30,966 nt of DNA. It comes from JBFKMV01 sp041629655. Lineage in GTDB: Bacteria > Acidobacteriota > Polarisedimenticolia > Polarisedimenticolales > Polarisedimenticolaceae. The stretch's first letter is position 1, and every line of letters begins with the position of its first letter. Both the position numbers and the translations under genes were made by a program. The notes below the pieces were generated by a model. It saw only the letters and a program-made list of their open reading frames with translations. It made no database searches and had not been told where the DNA came from. Below are positions 1 to 7,879 of this stretch, in pieces. Location: NCBI GenBank assembly GCA_041629655.1, contig JBFKMV010000039.1, positions 1 through 30,966 of the forward strand. The letters are read 5' to 3'.

Positions 1-3000
1 ACCGCGCGCGCCGGACGGCCGCTGCCGGTGATGCTGACCGCTCCCGCCGGCGACGCCTGGGTGCTGTTCACCGTCGAGGCCGACGACCTCTACGACTGGC
101 AGGTCGTGCACCTGACCGGCACGGTCAAGCTGGTCGAGCTCCCGATCGACGCCCGGCACGTGCCCAACGTGTACCTCGAGGCGGCGCTGGTCACCGATGG
201 CGAGCTGCTGGTCGACACCGAGCAGGTCGTGGTGCCGCCGGTCGAGCACTTCCTGGACGTCGAGGTCGCGCTCGATCGAGAGGAATATCTTCCGCGGCAG
301 CAGGGACGGCTGACCGTGACGACCCGCGACCACGAAGGACGGCCGGTCGCCGCGGAGGTGGCCCTGTCGCTGGTCGACGACTCGGTGTTCTACATCCAGC
401 AGGACTACGCACCCGACCCGCGCGAGTTCTTCTTCGGCGACAAGCGCGCCAAGCGTACGCGGATCCAGGGCAGCTTCCATCACAAAGCCTTCGTGCGGCT
501 CGGTCGTGACGCGGAAGGCGGCCTCGTGGATCGCCGGGGTGACGACCTTGACCCGTCGATGATGCCCGGCGTTGCGGCGGCCAAGTCGCGCTTCGCCGCG
601 GACGCCGTGGCCGAGGAGGCGTTCGTGGGGAACCTCGAGGCCAAGCGCGCCGCGCAGGCGCCGGCCGCGGCACCCGCACCCGCCGAGATCGCGGGCGGCG
701 CCACCGGGGAGCCGGCCGTGGAGGTGCGCACCGACTTTCGCGCCACGGCGTTCTGGCAGCCGGACGTCGTGACCGGCGAGGACGGGCGTGCCACGATCGA
801 GGTCGACTTCCCGGACTCGCTGACCACGTGGCGGGCCCGCGCGCGCGTGGCGACCGCGGGCAGCGCGTTCGGTACCGCGCAGGCCACGGCGCGCACCAAC
901 AAGCCGTTGATGGCGCGGCTCCAGGCGCCGCGGTTCTTCGTCGCCGGCGATACCGCGATCGTCTCCGCCGTGATCAACAACCGCAGCGAGAGCGACCTGG
1001 TGGTGGTGCCGACGCTGGAGGCCGAGGGACTGCGCCTGGTCGGGCGCGTCGACCCGGCGGGGCAGCGCGGCCCGGCAGTCGCGCTGCCGGCGGGCGGCGA
1101 GGTCCGCGTGGACTGGAGCGTCGAGGCGCAGAGCGCCGGCGAGGCGCGGTTGACGGTGACCGCCCGCGCCGATCAGCACGACGACGCGATGATGAGGAGC
1201 TACCGCGTCTGGGAGCACGGCATCGACAAGCTGCTGGCGCGCTCGGGCAAGCTCCGCGGGAGCGAGGCCGAGGTGTCGATCGAGCTACCCGCCGCGCGCC
1301 GCGCGGGCTCGACGACGCTGACCGTGCAGATCGCCCCGAGTCTCGCGGTGACGCTGCTCGACTCGCTGCCCTACCTGATCGACTATCCCTACGGCTGCAC
1401 CGAGCAGACGATGAGCCGCTTCCTGCCCGCGGTGGTCGTGTCAGGGACTCTGGAGCGGCTCGGGCTGCGGCCCGAGGACGTGGCCGGACGGATGTTCGGC
1501 GGGATCGAGCGCGGGCACGCCGCGGCCACGCACCCCGACGGGCCCCGCGACCTCGCCAAGCTCCACGACATGGTGCGCCAGGGACTGCGCCGGCTCTCCG
1601 ACTTCCAGCACGGCGACGGCGGCTGGGGCTGGTGGAAGGAAGGCGACAGCGACCATTTCATGAGCGCCTACGTGGTGTGGGGCTTGGCGCTGGCCCGCGA
1701 GGCCGGCGTGAAGGTCGACGACTCGGTGCTGCGCCGCGGGATCGAGTTCCTCGACCGCGAGCTGGTCGAGCAGGAGCGAGAGCCGGACCTGCAGGCGTTC
1801 ATGCTGCACGCGCTGACCGCGGCGCGTCCCGGAGGCTCGCGCTTCCAGCGCACGGCCCTCGACAACCTGTACGGCCAGCGCGACCGGCTGAACGCCTACA
1901 CGCGGGCGCTCGTGGCGCTGTCGGCGCACCGGCTCGGCGAGGGCGAGCGCGCGCTGACGCTGACCCGCAACCTGCGGAACGGCGTCGACCGCGACGACGC
2001 GCCGGACACCTCGGTGATCCAGCGTGGGATCCGCGGCGGTGGAACCGAGGTCATGGGCACGGCCCACTGGGGCGAGGACGGCCTCGTCTGGCGCTGGTCC
2101 GAGGGTGGGGTCGAGGCCACGGCGTTCGCGCTGACCGCGCTGCTGACGGTCGAGCCCGAGAGCGACCTGATCGAGCCGGTCGTCAACTGGCTGGTCAAGA
2201 ACCGCCGCGGCGCGCAGTGGAACAGCACCCGCGACACCGCGATCGTCGTCCTCGCGCTGACCGGCTACCTGGAGCGGAGCGGCGAGCTGGACGCGCAGCT
2301 CGCGTACGAAGTGACCGTCAACGGCCGCGAGGTGGCGCGGCAGCGGGTCGAGCCGGCCGACGTGCTGCGAGCGCCGAGCCGCTTCACCGTGGACCCGGGC
2401 CTGCTACGCGACGGCCGGAACCAGATCCGGATCCGCCGCACGGCGGAGGACGGCGCGCTGTACTTCGCCGTCGAGACCCGATTCTTCAGTCTCGAGGAGC
2501 CCGTCACGCCGGCCGGCAACGAGTTGTTCGTCCGCCGCAGCTACTTCCGCCGCGTCCCGCAGCCCACGTTGCTCAAGGGTCCCGTGTGGGACAACCGCTC
2601 GCTGGGCGACGGCGGAACCGTGACCAGCGGCGAGCGCGTCGAGGTCGTGCTGACGCTCGAGAGCAAGAACCACCTGGAGTACCTGGTGTTCGAGGACCTC
2701 AAGCCGGCCGGTCTCGAGGCCGTCGAGGTGCGGAGCGGCGGCGCGCTGTTCGCCCGCGAGCTCAAGCGCGGGGCCCACGAGCGCGATCCCGCGGCGCGCG
2801 AGGAGCAGGACTACACCGGCCGGACACGCTGGGTCCACCGCGAGCTGCGCGATCGCAAGCTGGCGCTGTTCGTGGACAAGCTGCCCGAGGGGGTGTGGGA
2901 GATCCGCTACGAGCTGCGGGCCGAGACCCCGGGCCGCTTCCACGCGCTCCCGCTGCTCGGCCAGGCGATGTACGTGCCCGAGATCCGGGCCAACGGCGCG

Positions 3001-3036
3001 GAGCTGCGCCTGCTGGTCGACGATCCGGGGCGCTGA
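1..3036 (+). CDS. Alpha-2-macroglobulin family protein (YfhM/YfaS type), 5'-truncated by the window edge
   Basis: The frame is open from base 1, so the true N-terminus lies upstream; 1011 residues are visible. Bacterial alpha-2-macroglobulins are periplasmic or lipid-anchored traps that bind attacking proteases covalently. The thioester motif CTEQ lies at bases 1396-1407, inside YPYGCTEQ, with Cys and Gln both intact, so trapping should be functional. Before it come macroglobulin beta-domains, a low-complexity Ala/Pro-rich stretch at about 550-720 that is a good candidate for the protease bait region, and the typical A2M segment ending DFPDSLTTWRAR at about 800-840. After it comes the helical thioester domain, with GGWGWWKEGDSD at about 1618-1650, then beta-rich C-terminal domains. 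In many bacteria this family is paired with penicillin-binding protein PbpC; no such gene follows here. A stem-loop closes the gene. Confidence 0.9.
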   Translation, partial: TARAGRPLPVMLTAPAGDAWVLFTVEADDLYDWQVVHLTGTVKLVELPIDARHVPNVYLEAALVTDGELLVDTEQVVVPPVEHFLDVEVALDREEYLPRQQGRLTVTTRDHEGRPVAAEVALSLVDDSVFYIQQDYAPDPREFFFGDKRAKRTRIQGSFHHKAFVRLGRDAEGGLVDRRGDDLDPSMMPGVAAAKSRFAADAVAEEAFVGNLEAKRAAQAPAAAPAPAEIAGGATGEPAVEVRTDFRATAFWQPDVVTGEDGRATIEVDFPDSLTTWRARARVATAGSAFGTAQATARTNKPLMARLQAPRFFVAGDTAIVSAVINNRSESDLVVVPTLEAEGLRLVGRVDPAGQRGPAVALPAGGEVRVDWSVEAQSAGEARLTVTARADQHDDAMMRSYRVWEHGIDKLLARSGKLRGSEAEVSIELPAARRAGSTTLTVQIAPSLAVTLLDSLPYLIDYPYGCTEQTMSRFLPAVVVSGTLERLGLRPEDVAGRMFGGIERGHAAATHPDGPRDLAKLHDMVRQGLRRLSDFQHGDGGWGWWKEGDSDHFMSAYVVWGLALAREAGVKVDDSVLRRGIEFLDRELVEQEREPDLQAFMLHALTAARPGGSRFQRTALDNLYGQRDRLNAYTRALVALSAHRLGEGERALTLTRNLRNGVDRDDAPDTSVIQRGIRGGGTEVMGTAHWGEDGLVWRWSEGGVEATAFALTALLTVEPESDLIEPVVNWLVKNRRGAQWNSTRDTAIVVLALTGYLERSGELDAQLAYEVTVNGREVARQRVEPADVLRAPSRFTVDPGLLRDGRNQIRIRRTAEDGALYFAVETRFFSLEEPVTPAGNELFVRRSYFRRVPQPTLLKGPVWDNRSLGDGGTVTSGERVEVVLTLESKNHLEYLVFEDLKPAGLEAVEVRSGGALFARELKRGAHERDPAAREEQDYTGRTRWVHRELRDRKLALFVDKLPEGVWEIRYELRAETPGRFHALPLLGQAMYVPEIRANGAELRLLVDDPGR

Positions 3037-3046
3037 GGGCGCACCG

Positions 3047-3069
3047 AACTCCTTGTGTGGCAAGGAGTT
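3047..3069 (+). terminator. Stem-loop downstream of the alpha-2-macroglobulin gene
   Basis: AACTCCTTG (3047-3055) and CAAGGAGTT (3061-3069) are perfect reverse complements, giving a 9-bp stem with a 5-base loop (TGTGG), 10 bases after the stop codon. There is no U-tract after it, so it is either a weak intrinsic terminator or an mRNA-stabilising hairpin. Its place between the alpha-2-macroglobulin gene and a promoter-like sequence for the next unit fits termination. Confidence 0.5.
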
Positions 3070-3088
3070 GATCCGGTCCTCGCCCGGG

Positions 3089-3116
3089 TTGCCTCCCCCT
3101 GCTCCAGGCCTATATT
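3089..3116 (+). promoter_or_regulatory. Candidate sigma-70-type promoter for the pseudopilin/HD-GYP unit
   Basis: TTGCCT at 3089-3094 and TATATT at 3111-3116 are separated by 16 bases. They match the consensus at 4/6 and 5/6 positions. The predicted start of transcription, near 3123, leaves a leader of about 30 bases before the ATG at 3154. It sits just after the stem-loop that closes the previous gene. Confidence 0.45.
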
Positions 3117-3153
3117 TCTCCAAGTCGGCTCCGTCCCCGGAGCAACGAGGGAC

Positions 3154-3648
3154 ATGCGCTTGACCCGTCGTTCCGACATTTTTCCCGGCTCACGCCGGGG
3201 CCGCGGAGGCCAGCGCGGCCTGACCATCGTGGAGCTGATGCTCGGGGTCGTGGTGGCCACGGTCATCGCGGTGACCGCGGCGGTGGCGTATACGCAGATC
3301 GTCAACAAGGGCCGCATCACCCAGGCCATCTCGGATATTCGCGCCATCGAGCAGGAGATCGTGCATTACGAGTACGTCCAGCGCGCGCTGCCGGCCTCGC
3401 TGGACGACCTCAGGTCCGCGCCCAAGGCCGATCCCTGGGGCCGTCCGTACCGCTACCTCGACCTGTCGAAGGCAGCGCCCGGTGCCGCGCGCAAGGATCG
3501 CTTCCTGGTTCCGCTCAACTCGACCTTCGATCTGTACAGCCTGGGTCGAGACGGCAGGACCAAGGCGCCGCTGAACGCCGCCACCGCCAAGGACGACGTC
3601 GTGCGGGCCAACGACGGGGCCTACGTCGGCCTGGCCGCGGACTATTGA
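3154..3648 (+). CDS. GspG-like type II secretion pseudopilin
   Basis: 164 residues. A basic leader of 22 residues ends in the prepilin peptidase site RG|LTIVE, with Gly at -1 and Glu at +5, followed by a hydrophobic helix (about 28-45). The C-terminal half has features of the major pseudopilin GspG: DPWGRPYRYL, FDLYSLGRDG and a final acidic DDVVRANDG loop, the region that binds calcium in GspG. Position +1 is Leu rather than the usual Phe. I chose the ATG at 3154 because GAGG lies 4-7 bases before it and a promoter-like sequence lies further up; the frame stays open upstream to 3055. Other type II secretion genes are absent nearby, so this is an orphan subunit or a fimbrial-type pilin of a system encoded elsewhere. 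The HD-GYP gene starts 12 bases later. Confidence 0.88.
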   Translation: MRLTRRSDIFPGSRRGRGGQRGLTIVELMLGVVVATVIAVTAAVAYTQIVNKGRITQAISDIRAIEQEIVHYEYVQRALPASLDDLRSAPKADPWGRPYRYLDLSKAAPGAARKDRFLVPLNSTFDLYSLGRDGRTKAPLNAATAKDDVVRANDGAYVGLAADY

Positions 3649-3660
3649 CCTGGGCCACCC

Positions 3661-5799
3661 GTGAAGATCGACTGGCGCTTTCTCAGCAGCAAGGTCGCCC
3701 GCAGGATCTTCGGCCTGTTCGTCATCTGCTCGCTGATTCCGATCGTGACGCTCACCGCGGTCTCGTTCCGCTTCGTCACCCGAGAGCTGGACGAGCAGAC
3801 CCGGCGGCGGCTCCACGCCGCGGCCAAGGGTGCGGGGATGGAGATCATGGCGCGGCTCGAGACGCTCGAGACCGAGCTGAGAATAGTCGGCTCCGTGTGG
3901 CAGGACAGCGCGATCGAGACAACGCCCGAAGCCGGCGGGCCGTTCGTTCATCTGGCACATCATTTCGAGGCCCTGGCCATCGCTGACCGCAGGGGCTCCT
4001 CCCAGGTCCTGCTGGGGACGCCGATTCCCGTTCCGCCACTGGACGTCGAGCAGCGGCAGCATCTCGAGCGGGGCAAGCCGCTCCTGGTCATCATGCATCG
4101 GGACCGGGCTGACCGCCCCGCGCTGCTGATGATGATCCGGCTGAAGTCCGAGAGGCGCGACGAGGCTCCGCTGATGATCGGAAGCCTGGCCGACGCCTTC
4201 CTGTGGGGCGAGGAACTGCCGACGACCCGCTCCGATGAGACCGATCTGGCGGTACTGGACCCCGCAGGTCGGTTGCTGCACGCAACGCATCCGCGAGACG
4301 TCCCGTACCCGGACGAAGCCACGCAGCAGATGACCACCCGTGCGCGCGGCGATTTCACCTGGAGTGCGGGAGAGACGAGTCACGTCAGCTCGTACTGGTG
4401 GCTGTTCCTGAAGCCGCGCTACGGGTACTCCCACTGGGTGCTGCTGCTGACCGACGTCCAGGCGGAGGCCTTCGCTCCGCTGGCCGAATTCCGGAGGATG
4501 TTGCCGTTGGTGGTGGGCCTGTCGTTGTCGGTGGTGATGTTGCTGAGCGTGATCCAGATCCGGCGCAGCCTGATCCCGCTGGAGGAGCTCAAGCGCGGCA
4601 CCGAGGCGATCACCGGACAGGACTTCAACTGCCGTGTCGACGTGCGCAGCAAGGACGAGTTCGAGCAGCTGGCGACCTCGTTCAACGCGATGGCATCCAG
4701 ACTGGGCCGACAGTTCAAGACCCTGGCCACACTGAGCGACATCGACCGCGCGATCCTGTCCACCCTCGACCGCAAGGAGATCGTCCGCACCGTTCTGGGG
4801 CGGCTCCCCGAGATCGTGTCTGCCGACTGTGTGGCCGTGACCCTGCTCGAGCCATCGGCTCCGGGACACGCCGAGGTCTACACGAGAATCCGGGTCGCGC
4901 CCGAGGAGGTCCGGCAGCGTGTGATCCTGATGCCTGAAGAGCGAGAGCGCTTCCTCGACCATCCCGGCGGGGTGTTGCGCTTCCGGCCCCAGAACCAGCC
5001 TCCGCACCTGTCGATCCTGTCCGACCTCGGCATGCGCTGCGGCGTTGCGCTGCCGATCATGGTCAAGCGGCACCTGGCCGGCATCGTCACGCTGGCCTAC
5101 CGCAGCGACGTCGTCAGCACCGACGAGGACCTGGTCGAGGCCCGACGGCTGGCCACGCAGGTCGCCGTGGCGCTGTCCAACGCCCACCTGATCGAGGAGC
5201 ACGAGCAGCTGAACCGCGAGACCCTGCACACGCTGGCCCGGGCGATCGACGCCAAGTCCCCGTGGACGGCGGGCCACTCCGAGCGCGTGACCCGGATGGC
5301 CGTGCGCATCGGCGAGACGATGGGCTTTCCCGAGGACCAGCTCGACGTCATCCAGCGCGGCGGACTGTTGCACGACATCGGCAAGATCGGCGTGCCGCGC
5401 AGCGTGCTCGACAAGCCCGGTCCGCTGACCACCGCCGAGATGGACCAGATGAAGGACCATGTGCGCATCGGCGCGCGGATCCTCGAGCCGATCTCGGCCT
5501 ACACGGGTGAGCGGCTGATCGTGCTGTATCACCACGAGCGCTTCAACGGCACGGGATACCCGGAGGGTCTGGCGGGCGAGAACATCCCGCTGAACGCCCG
5601 CGTGCTCGGCCTGGCCGACGTCTTCGACGCGCTGATCTCCGAACGGCCCTACCGTTCGGGTTGGTCGCGCGACAAGGTGATCGAGCACATCCAGAGCGAG
5701 TCGGGCAAGCACTTCGACCCGCGGATCGTCGAGGCGTTCATGCGGATGATCCAGCTCGACCGGGAGTTCGTCGAGCCGCGCAAGGCGTCCTTCGGGTGA
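3661..5799 (+). CDS. Membrane-bound HAMP-GAF-HD-GYP protein, predicted cyclic-di-GMP phosphodiesterase
   Basis: 712 residues from a GTG start. Order: transmembrane helix (about 12-36), a periplasmic sensor region of about 240 residues, a second transmembrane helix (about 278-300), a HAMP linker (about 300-355, with KDEFEQLATSFNAMASRL), a GAF-like domain (about 370-515) and a C-terminal HD-GYP domain (about 520-700). The catalytic features are present: HDIGKIG with His571-Asp572, YHHERFNGTGYPEG with GYP at 632-634, and LADVFDAL. HD-GYP enzymes hydrolyse cyclic di-GMP to pGpG or GMP and so lower a signal linked to biofilm, motility and secretion. The ligand of the periplasmic domain is unknown. 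It is probably co-transcribed with the pseudopilin upstream and the lipoprotein downstream, which overlaps its end by 4 bases. Confidence 0.93.
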   Translation: MKIDWRFLSSKVARRIFGLFVICSLIPIVTLTAVSFRFVTRELDEQTRRRLHAAAKGAGMEIMARLETLETELRIVGSVWQDSAIETTPEAGGPFVHLAHHFEALAIADRRGSSQVLLGTPIPVPPLDVEQRQHLERGKPLLVIMHRDRADRPALLMMIRLKSERRDEAPLMIGSLADAFLWGEELPTTRSDETDLAVLDPAGRLLHATHPRDVPYPDEATQQMTTRARGDFTWSAGETSHVSSYWWLFLKPRYGYSHWVLLLTDVQAEAFAPLAEFRRMLPLVVGLSLSVVMLLSVIQIRRSLIPLEELKRGTEAITGQDFNCRVDVRSKDEFEQLATSFNAMASRLGRQFKTLATLSDIDRAILSTLDRKEIVRTVLGRLPEIVSADCVAVTLLEPSAPGHAEVYTRIRVAPEEVRQRVILMPEERERFLDHPGGVLRFRPQNQPPHLSILSDLGMRCGVALPIMVKRHLAGIVTLAYRSDVVSTDEDLVEARRLATQVAVALSNAHLIEEHEQLNRETLHTLARAIDAKSPWTAGHSERVTRMAVRIGETMGFPEDQLDVIQRGGLLHDIGKIGVPRSVLDKPGPLTTAEMDQMKDHVRIGARILEPISAYTGERLIVLYHHERFNGTGYPEGLAGENIPLNARVLGLADVFDALISERPYRSGWSRDKVIEHIQSESGKHFDPRIVEAFMRMIQLDREFVEPRKASFG

Positions 5800-6164
5800 G
5801 GCGGCTCCCGGCACTGGTCGCGGCGATCGTCGTGCTCGGCGGCTGTGCGGTGGAGACGGCCCTGCCGGAGCAGCTCGACGGCAGCTACACGACCTCCGAC
5901 GGCCGCTACGCCGATTGCTACCTCGAGCTCTCGGGAACCCGACTGGCCTACCGCACCGCCGCCGGGTCGGTCGAAAACCATCGCATCACCAAGGTCCGGC
6001 GAGAGGGTGCCCCGGGTACGGTGCTCTACACCGTGGTGTACGTGGCGGACGACGGACGCGAAACCGAGCTGGCGTTCCGCGTGCTTCCCGGCAGCGACTC
6101 GCTCACGCTGCGGAACCTCCCCGGCGTCACCTGGTCCCGGGTCCCCCGCACGCACGGACCGTGA
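5796..6164 (+). CDS. Small lipoprotein of unknown function
   Basis: 122 residues from a GTG that overlaps the stop codon of the HD-GYP gene (GTGA), a usual sign of translational coupling. The N-terminus is a lipoprotein signal: basic MRR, a hydrophobic run, then the lipobox LGGC with Cys17 as the lipidation site. The residue after Cys is Ala, not Asp, so under the E. coli rule it would go to the outer membrane. The mature part is short, rich in beta-type sequence (DGSYTTSDGRYADCYLEL, TVLYTVVYVADDGRETEL) and has one further Cys. I do not recognise the family. Because it is coupled to a sensor with a large periplasmic domain, it might be a partner of that sensor; this is inference only. It ends 9 bases from the convergent transporter gene. 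Confidence 0.75.
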   Translation: MRRLPALVAAIVVLGGCAVETALPEQLDGSYTTSDGRYADCYLELSGTRLAYRTAAGSVENHRITKVRREGAPGTVLYTVVYVADDGRETELAFRVLPGSDSLTLRNLPGVTWSRVPRTHGP

Positions 6165-6173
6165 CGTTCGCCG

Positions 6174-7370
6174 TCAGGCGAGTAGCGAGCCGATCGCCCG
6201 CACCAGGTTCGACAGGCCCAGCACCAGCGTAACGGCGACCACGATCCCCATCAGCAGGTTGCCCCCGAGTCCGTTGCGACCCTCCTGCGGCATCAGCCTC
6301 CGGTCGTTGACCACCAGCAGCAGAAACAGGGCGACGAACGGCAGCAGCACCCCGTTCAGCGCCTGCGCCGTGACGATCATGTGCACCGGGCGCACCGCGG
6401 CCAGCGCGAATCCGGCGCCGCAGGCCAGCACGAACAGCCACACCGCGCGGTAGCGCCACGAGCGCTCGCCCCAGCGCTCTCCGTCTCCGCGATCGAACAG
6501 GCTCTTCGCCGTCATCGCGGCGGCCAGCGGAGCCGTGATGGCCGAGGAGAAACCCGCGGAGAACAGCCCCACCGCAAAGGTCCAGCGGGCCCAGCCGCCG
6601 AGCCGAACGCCGAGCGTATCGGCCAGCGCCGCGAAAGCGAACTCTCCCTGCACCGCCGTGCCGACGACCAGGATCGCCGCCGAGATCAGCCCGCCGAGCC
6701 CCACCGCCACGGCCAGCCCGAACCGGATCTCTCCCAGCGATTGCCCGCGCGCGAGGCCCGAGCCGAGGAACAGGTTGTACGGCACCACGGTGGTGCCGAC
6801 CAGGCCCAGCACCAGCAGGCCGCCGCCTTCCGGGACCCGCGGAACCGCGAGGCCCTGCAGCATCGCGCCCAGCGATGGTCGCAACAGCAGCGCCGTGGCC
6901 AGAAAGCACAACCCCATCACGGCGACGACCAGCCCCATCACGCGCGCGACCGTCCGCGCCCCGGCCAGCGTCAGCAGCAGACCGGCCGTCACGCTCAACA
7001 CCAGGATCGCCGCGGTGCCGGGCATCGAGAAGGCCAGCGCTCCGCCGGCCACCGCCCCGAGGACGTTGCCGGCCTGGTAGGCCGCGCACCCGACCACGAT
7101 CGCGCCGAGCACCAGCACCAGCACCAGCGCTCCACCGATCCCGCCATGGAACCGCCGGCGCAGCGCCTCGCCCAGGGTACGGCCGGACAGCGCTGTCACC
7201 CTGGCGCTGGCCTCCTGCAGGACGAGGCAGGTCAGCGTGGAGAACACGACCGCCCACAGCAAGGCGAAGCGGTGCTCGACGCCGGCGCGGGCGCAGGTCG
7301 TGACCGTCCCCGGGCCCACGAACGCCGCGGCGATCACGGACCAGAACAGGACGGTCAACAGGCGTTGCAT
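6174..7370 (-). CDS. Nramp-family divalent metal transporter, divergent metal-site motifs
   Basis: 398 residues, about eleven hydrophobic segments. The family is clear from TM1 and what follows it: AAAFVGPGTVTTCARAG, then LLWAVVFSTLTCLVLQEASAR and a GRTLGEAL stretch, which align with the TM1-TM2 region of MntH (DPGNFATD...LLWVVLLANLMAMLIQYLSAR). Canonical Nramp proteins bind Mn2+ or Fe2+ with DPGN in TM1 and MPH in TM6. Here these read GPGT and VPY (TTVVPYNLFLGS), so the Asp, Asn, Met and His positions are all changed. A subgroup of bacterial Nramp relatives carries GPGT-like motifs, so this is probably a natural variant rather than a defective gene, but the substrate is uncertain (Mn2+, Fe2+, Mg2+ or other). 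The start has no Shine-Dalgarno sequence; a TAGAAT hexamer lies six bases before the ATG. Confidence 0.88.
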   Translation of the reverse strand: MQRLLTVLFWSVIAAAFVGPGTVTTCARAGVEHRFALLWAVVFSTLTCLVLQEASARVTALSGRTLGEALRRRFHGGIGGALVLVLVLGAIVVGCAAYQAGNVLGAVAGGALAFSMPGTAAILVLSVTAGLLLTLAGARTVARVMGLVVAVMGLCFLATALLLRPSLGAMLQGLAVPRVPEGGGLLVLGLVGTTVVPYNLFLGSGLARGQSLGEIRFGLAVAVGLGGLISAAILVVGTAVQGEFAFAALADTLGVRLGGWARWTFAVGLFSAGFSSAITAPLAAAMTAKSLFDRGDGERWGERSWRYRAVWLFVLACGAGFALAAVRPVHMIVTAQALNGVLLPFVALFLLLVVNDRRLMPQEGRNGLGGNLLMGIVVAVTLVLGLSNLVRAIGSLLA

Positions 7371-7376
7371 CGGCGG

Positions 7377-7382
7377 ATTCTA
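7377..7382 (-). promoter_or_regulatory. -10-like element directly upstream of the Nramp gene (predicted leaderless transcript)
   Basis: On the minus strand TAGAAT (7382 to 7377) is followed by six bases and then the ATG at 7370. Transcription normally starts about seven bases after the -10 hexamer, that is, at the start codon itself. No Shine-Dalgarno sequence and no convincing -35 element were found. Confidence 0.45.
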
Positions 7383-7445
7383 ACCCCGAAAACTCGACGG
7401 ATCGGCCCGAGCGCGAATTGTCGGCCATCGAGCGGGGGAAGGGCC

Positions 7446-7451
7446 TATACT
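7446..7451 (+). promoter_or_regulatory. Possible -10 element for the NTF2-like/CPBP/cupin unit
   Basis: TATACT at 7446-7451 matches the -10 consensus at 5/6 positions and stands out in a G+C-rich background, 23 bases before the ATG at 7475. The best -35-like hexamer (TTGTCG at 7418-7423) is 22 bases away, which is too far, so this is a weak call. Confidence 0.3.
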
Positions 7452-7474
7452 CGCCTCGAGGCACCGGGGGCACG

Positions 7475-7864
7475 ATGGCAGAGCATCCACACAACCGGAT
7501 CGCCCGCCGTTTCTGGGCGGCCGTCGCCGAGGGCGATGCGGAGTCGATCCGCGACGTCCTGGCCGACAATGTGTCGTGGCGCTCGTTCGGTCGCAACCCG
7601 CTGTCGGGCGAGCACAAGGGACCCGACGCGGTGCTGGACTACCTGGCCCGCATCGGCGAGGCGACCGAGGAGCTCACGCTCACCCTGAAGGGTCTGTTCG
7701 CCGGCGACGACGGGGCGGTCCTGACCTATCACGCCCGCGGCAAGCGTAGCGGCCGCATGCTCGACATGGAGTACGTGGTGGTGCTGCAGATCGACAAGGG
7801 CCGCATCCGGGCGGCCGCGTCGGTCCCGTTCGACCAGCACGACAACGACCGGTTCTGGAACTGA
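7475..7864 (+). CDS. NTF2-like / SnoaL-like small protein
   Basis: 129 residues. The sequence has the pattern of the NTF2-like fold: an N-terminal helix (RIARRFWAAVAEGDAESIRDVLADNVSWRSFG), a glycine-rich turn (LSGEHKGPDAVLDYLARI) and a run of beta strands (ELTLTLKGLFAGDDGAVLTYHARGKRSGRMLDMEYVVVLQIDKGRI) with a closing FDQHDNDRFWN. Members include ketosteroid isomerase, SnoaL cyclases and many proteins of unknown activity, and the substrate cannot be read from sequence. The ATG at 7475 fits the start of the first helix; the frame stays open upstream but that stretch has no recognisable content. It leads a tight group with the CPBP protease (15 bases later) and a cupin, and is divergent from the Nramp gene. 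Confidence 0.8.
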   Translation: MAEHPHNRIARRFWAAVAEGDAESIRDVLADNVSWRSFGRNPLSGEHKGPDAVLDYLARIGEATEELTLTLKGLFAGDDGAVLTYHARGKRSGRMLDMEYVVVLQIDKGRIRAAASVPFDQHDNDRFWN

Positions 7865-7879
7865 CCGCCTGGTTTGGGG

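Noticed and set aside
828..3071. Long plus-strand open frame of 747 codons overlapping the alpha-2-macroglobulin gene
   Set aside because: It is rich in Arg, Ala, Gly and Pro with no domain pattern, the usual out-of-frame reading of a G+C-rich gene; the other frame carries the thioester motif.
3190..5814. Long minus-strand open frame of 874 codons
   Set aside because: It lies antisense to the pseudopilin and HD-GYP genes, is rich in His, Gln, Arg and Asp and shows no motif.
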